DNA of 33,412 nucleotides from Pseudobutyrivibrio sp. (lineage in GTDB: Bacteria; Bacillota; Clostridia; Lachnospirales; Lachnospiraceae): the NCBI RefSeq assembly GCF_015057185.1, contig NZ_SVEV01000035.1, positions 1-33,412 on the forward strand. The letters are read 5' to 3'. This document shows, piece by piece, positions 32,973 to 33,412 of this stretch (its first letter is position 1; every line of letters begins with the position of its first letter). The notes under the pieces were generated by a model. That model worked only from the letters and a program-made list of their open reading frames with translations. It was not told the DNA's origin and ran no database searches. The position numbers were made by a program, and so were the translations under genes.

Positions 32973-33257
32973 TCATATCGCTATCTTCCAAGACACCTTG
33001 TCCTTATCAAAATAAAGACGTATGGTCCTGTACATATCAAGGATCAGGACCCTGCACTCAAACACAATGTCCTTGCTGCAGACATAGACACCATCGGGTG
33101 TCGTATATGTCTCTTTATGGTATAACTGTCTGTAGCCCTTTATAGTGTACGCCTCATAGCTCCCGTCTTCATTCATGAGACGGAATCTCATTGGGATCAC
33201 ATTCCCATCTGACTTGTGCTCGCATATCACATCCACCTTATCAATAACCCTGCTCAT
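32973..33257 (-). CDS. LexA-controlled small protein of unknown function
   Basis: 94 residues, beta-rich, no membrane span: VIDKVDVICEHKSDGNVIPMRFRL..., then YTIKGYRQL, and VFECRVLILD. Similar proteins often lie next to Y-family DNA polymerase genes in Lachnospiraceae (recalled, not checked). AAGGAG lies seven bases before the ATG. The promoter carries a LexA box between its -35 and -10, so the gene should be induced by DNA damage. It converges with the microprotein gene, five bases away. No polymerase gene is present in the window. Confidence 0.75.
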   Translation of the reverse strand: MSRVIDKVDVICEHKSDGNVIPMRFRLMNEDGSYEAYTIKGYRQLYHKETYTTPDGVYVCSKDIVFECRVLILDMYRTIRLYFDKDKVSWKIAI

Positions 33258-33280
33258 AGAAATCTCCTTTAGTAAGGGAT

Positions 33281-33309
33281 ATTATAGAACATCTGTTCGT
33301 GTATGTAAA
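33281..33309 (-). promoter_or_regulatory. SOS promoter with LexA box
   Basis: Minus strand: TTTACA (33304-33309), exactly 17 bases, TATAAT (33281-33286). The spacer holds CGAACAGATGTTC, the LexA operator GAAC-N4-GTTC at 33287-33298, directly against the -10. Repression by LexA is the expected control. Confidence 0.85.
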
Positions 33310-33335
33310 TATGCTTTAGATTTCTTTCAGAAACA

Positions 33336-33412
33336 ACTTAAATGTAATTTTTAATTCCAGTTTGCAAGAGTAAATTCTAGAGTTATGGAAGTTACTCTTA
33401 CACATATATACT
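33336..33412. repeat. Right copy of the 77-bp perfect terminal inverted repeat
   Basis: Exact reverse complement of 1-77. It lies 37 bases outside the LexA box of the SOS promoter. Confidence 0.95.

Noticed and set aside
1-33412. CRISPR array, tRNA or rRNA genes
   Set aside because: No regularly spaced repeats and no tRNA or rRNA-like sequence were seen on either strand.

Overview
The window looks like an accessory (genomic-island) region of a low-GC Clostridia bacterium, most likely Lachnospiraceae. The evidence is AT-rich coding with strong GGAGG-type ribosome sites, Firmicutes-type LexA boxes (GAAC-N4-GTTC), a small AlpA/excisionase-like HTH protein of a type common in that family, BspA-like and 'YPDV...FGKAEGR' extracellular modules, and an IS21-type element. 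No rRNA, tRNA, CRISPR array or housekeeping gene was seen.

Layout. (1) 1-77 and 33336-33412 are perfect 77-bp inverted copies of each other; each is followed, after exactly 37 bp, by a LexA box. (2) 420-3171 is an IS21-family element (istA/istB) sitting between gene remnants. (3) 3266-3874 is a serine recombinase on the minus strand, ending the left mobile segment. (4) 4157-29667 is one large set of genes, all on the minus strand (read right to left), ending in a clear terminator at 4088-4124 and starting at a good promoter at 29753-29781. (5) 29903-31288 holds a PPEP/lethal-factor-like secreted metallopeptidase and a membrane protein. (6) 31700-33257 holds a small zinc-binding protein, an intact EAL phosphodiesterase, a 45-residue membrane microprotein and a LexA-controlled small gene.

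The central cluster is the notable content. In transcription order it encodes: an HTH protein, an unknown protein, an ESX-like protein fused to a zinc metallopeptidase, a small unknown, a 1683-residue FHA-containing EssC ATPase, a LytTR regulator with a degenerate receiver, an unknown protein, a YukD/EsaB ubiquitin-like protein, an ESX-like 127-residue protein, five WXG100 proteins, a VWA-TM-FHA protein, a PP2C phosphatase, a long ESX-like candidate substrate, two DUF4176-like proteins, a second PP2C phosphatase, a zinc-ribbon peptide, a small unknown, three Ser/Thr kinases that each carry a zinc ribbon, one membrane span and an ectodomain, a zinc-ribbon membrane protein and a membrane-anchored YD-like protein. 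EsaA, EssA and EssB of the Staphylococcus/Bacillus type VII system are not recognisable.

How it may work (inference): EssC and YukD drive export of WXG100 proteins and ESX-fusion effectors. Kinases, phosphatases and FHA domains form a phosphothreonine circuit that senses the outside and gates export, analogous in logic to the PpkA/PppA/Fha circuit of type VI secretion. The kinase-TM-ectodomain proteins have the same topology as EssB, whose cytosolic domain has a pseudokinase fold, so they may stand in for it. The LytTR regulator probably acts on two promoters that share direct repeats with 21-bp period: one before the WXG100 genes and one before the PPEP-like protease.
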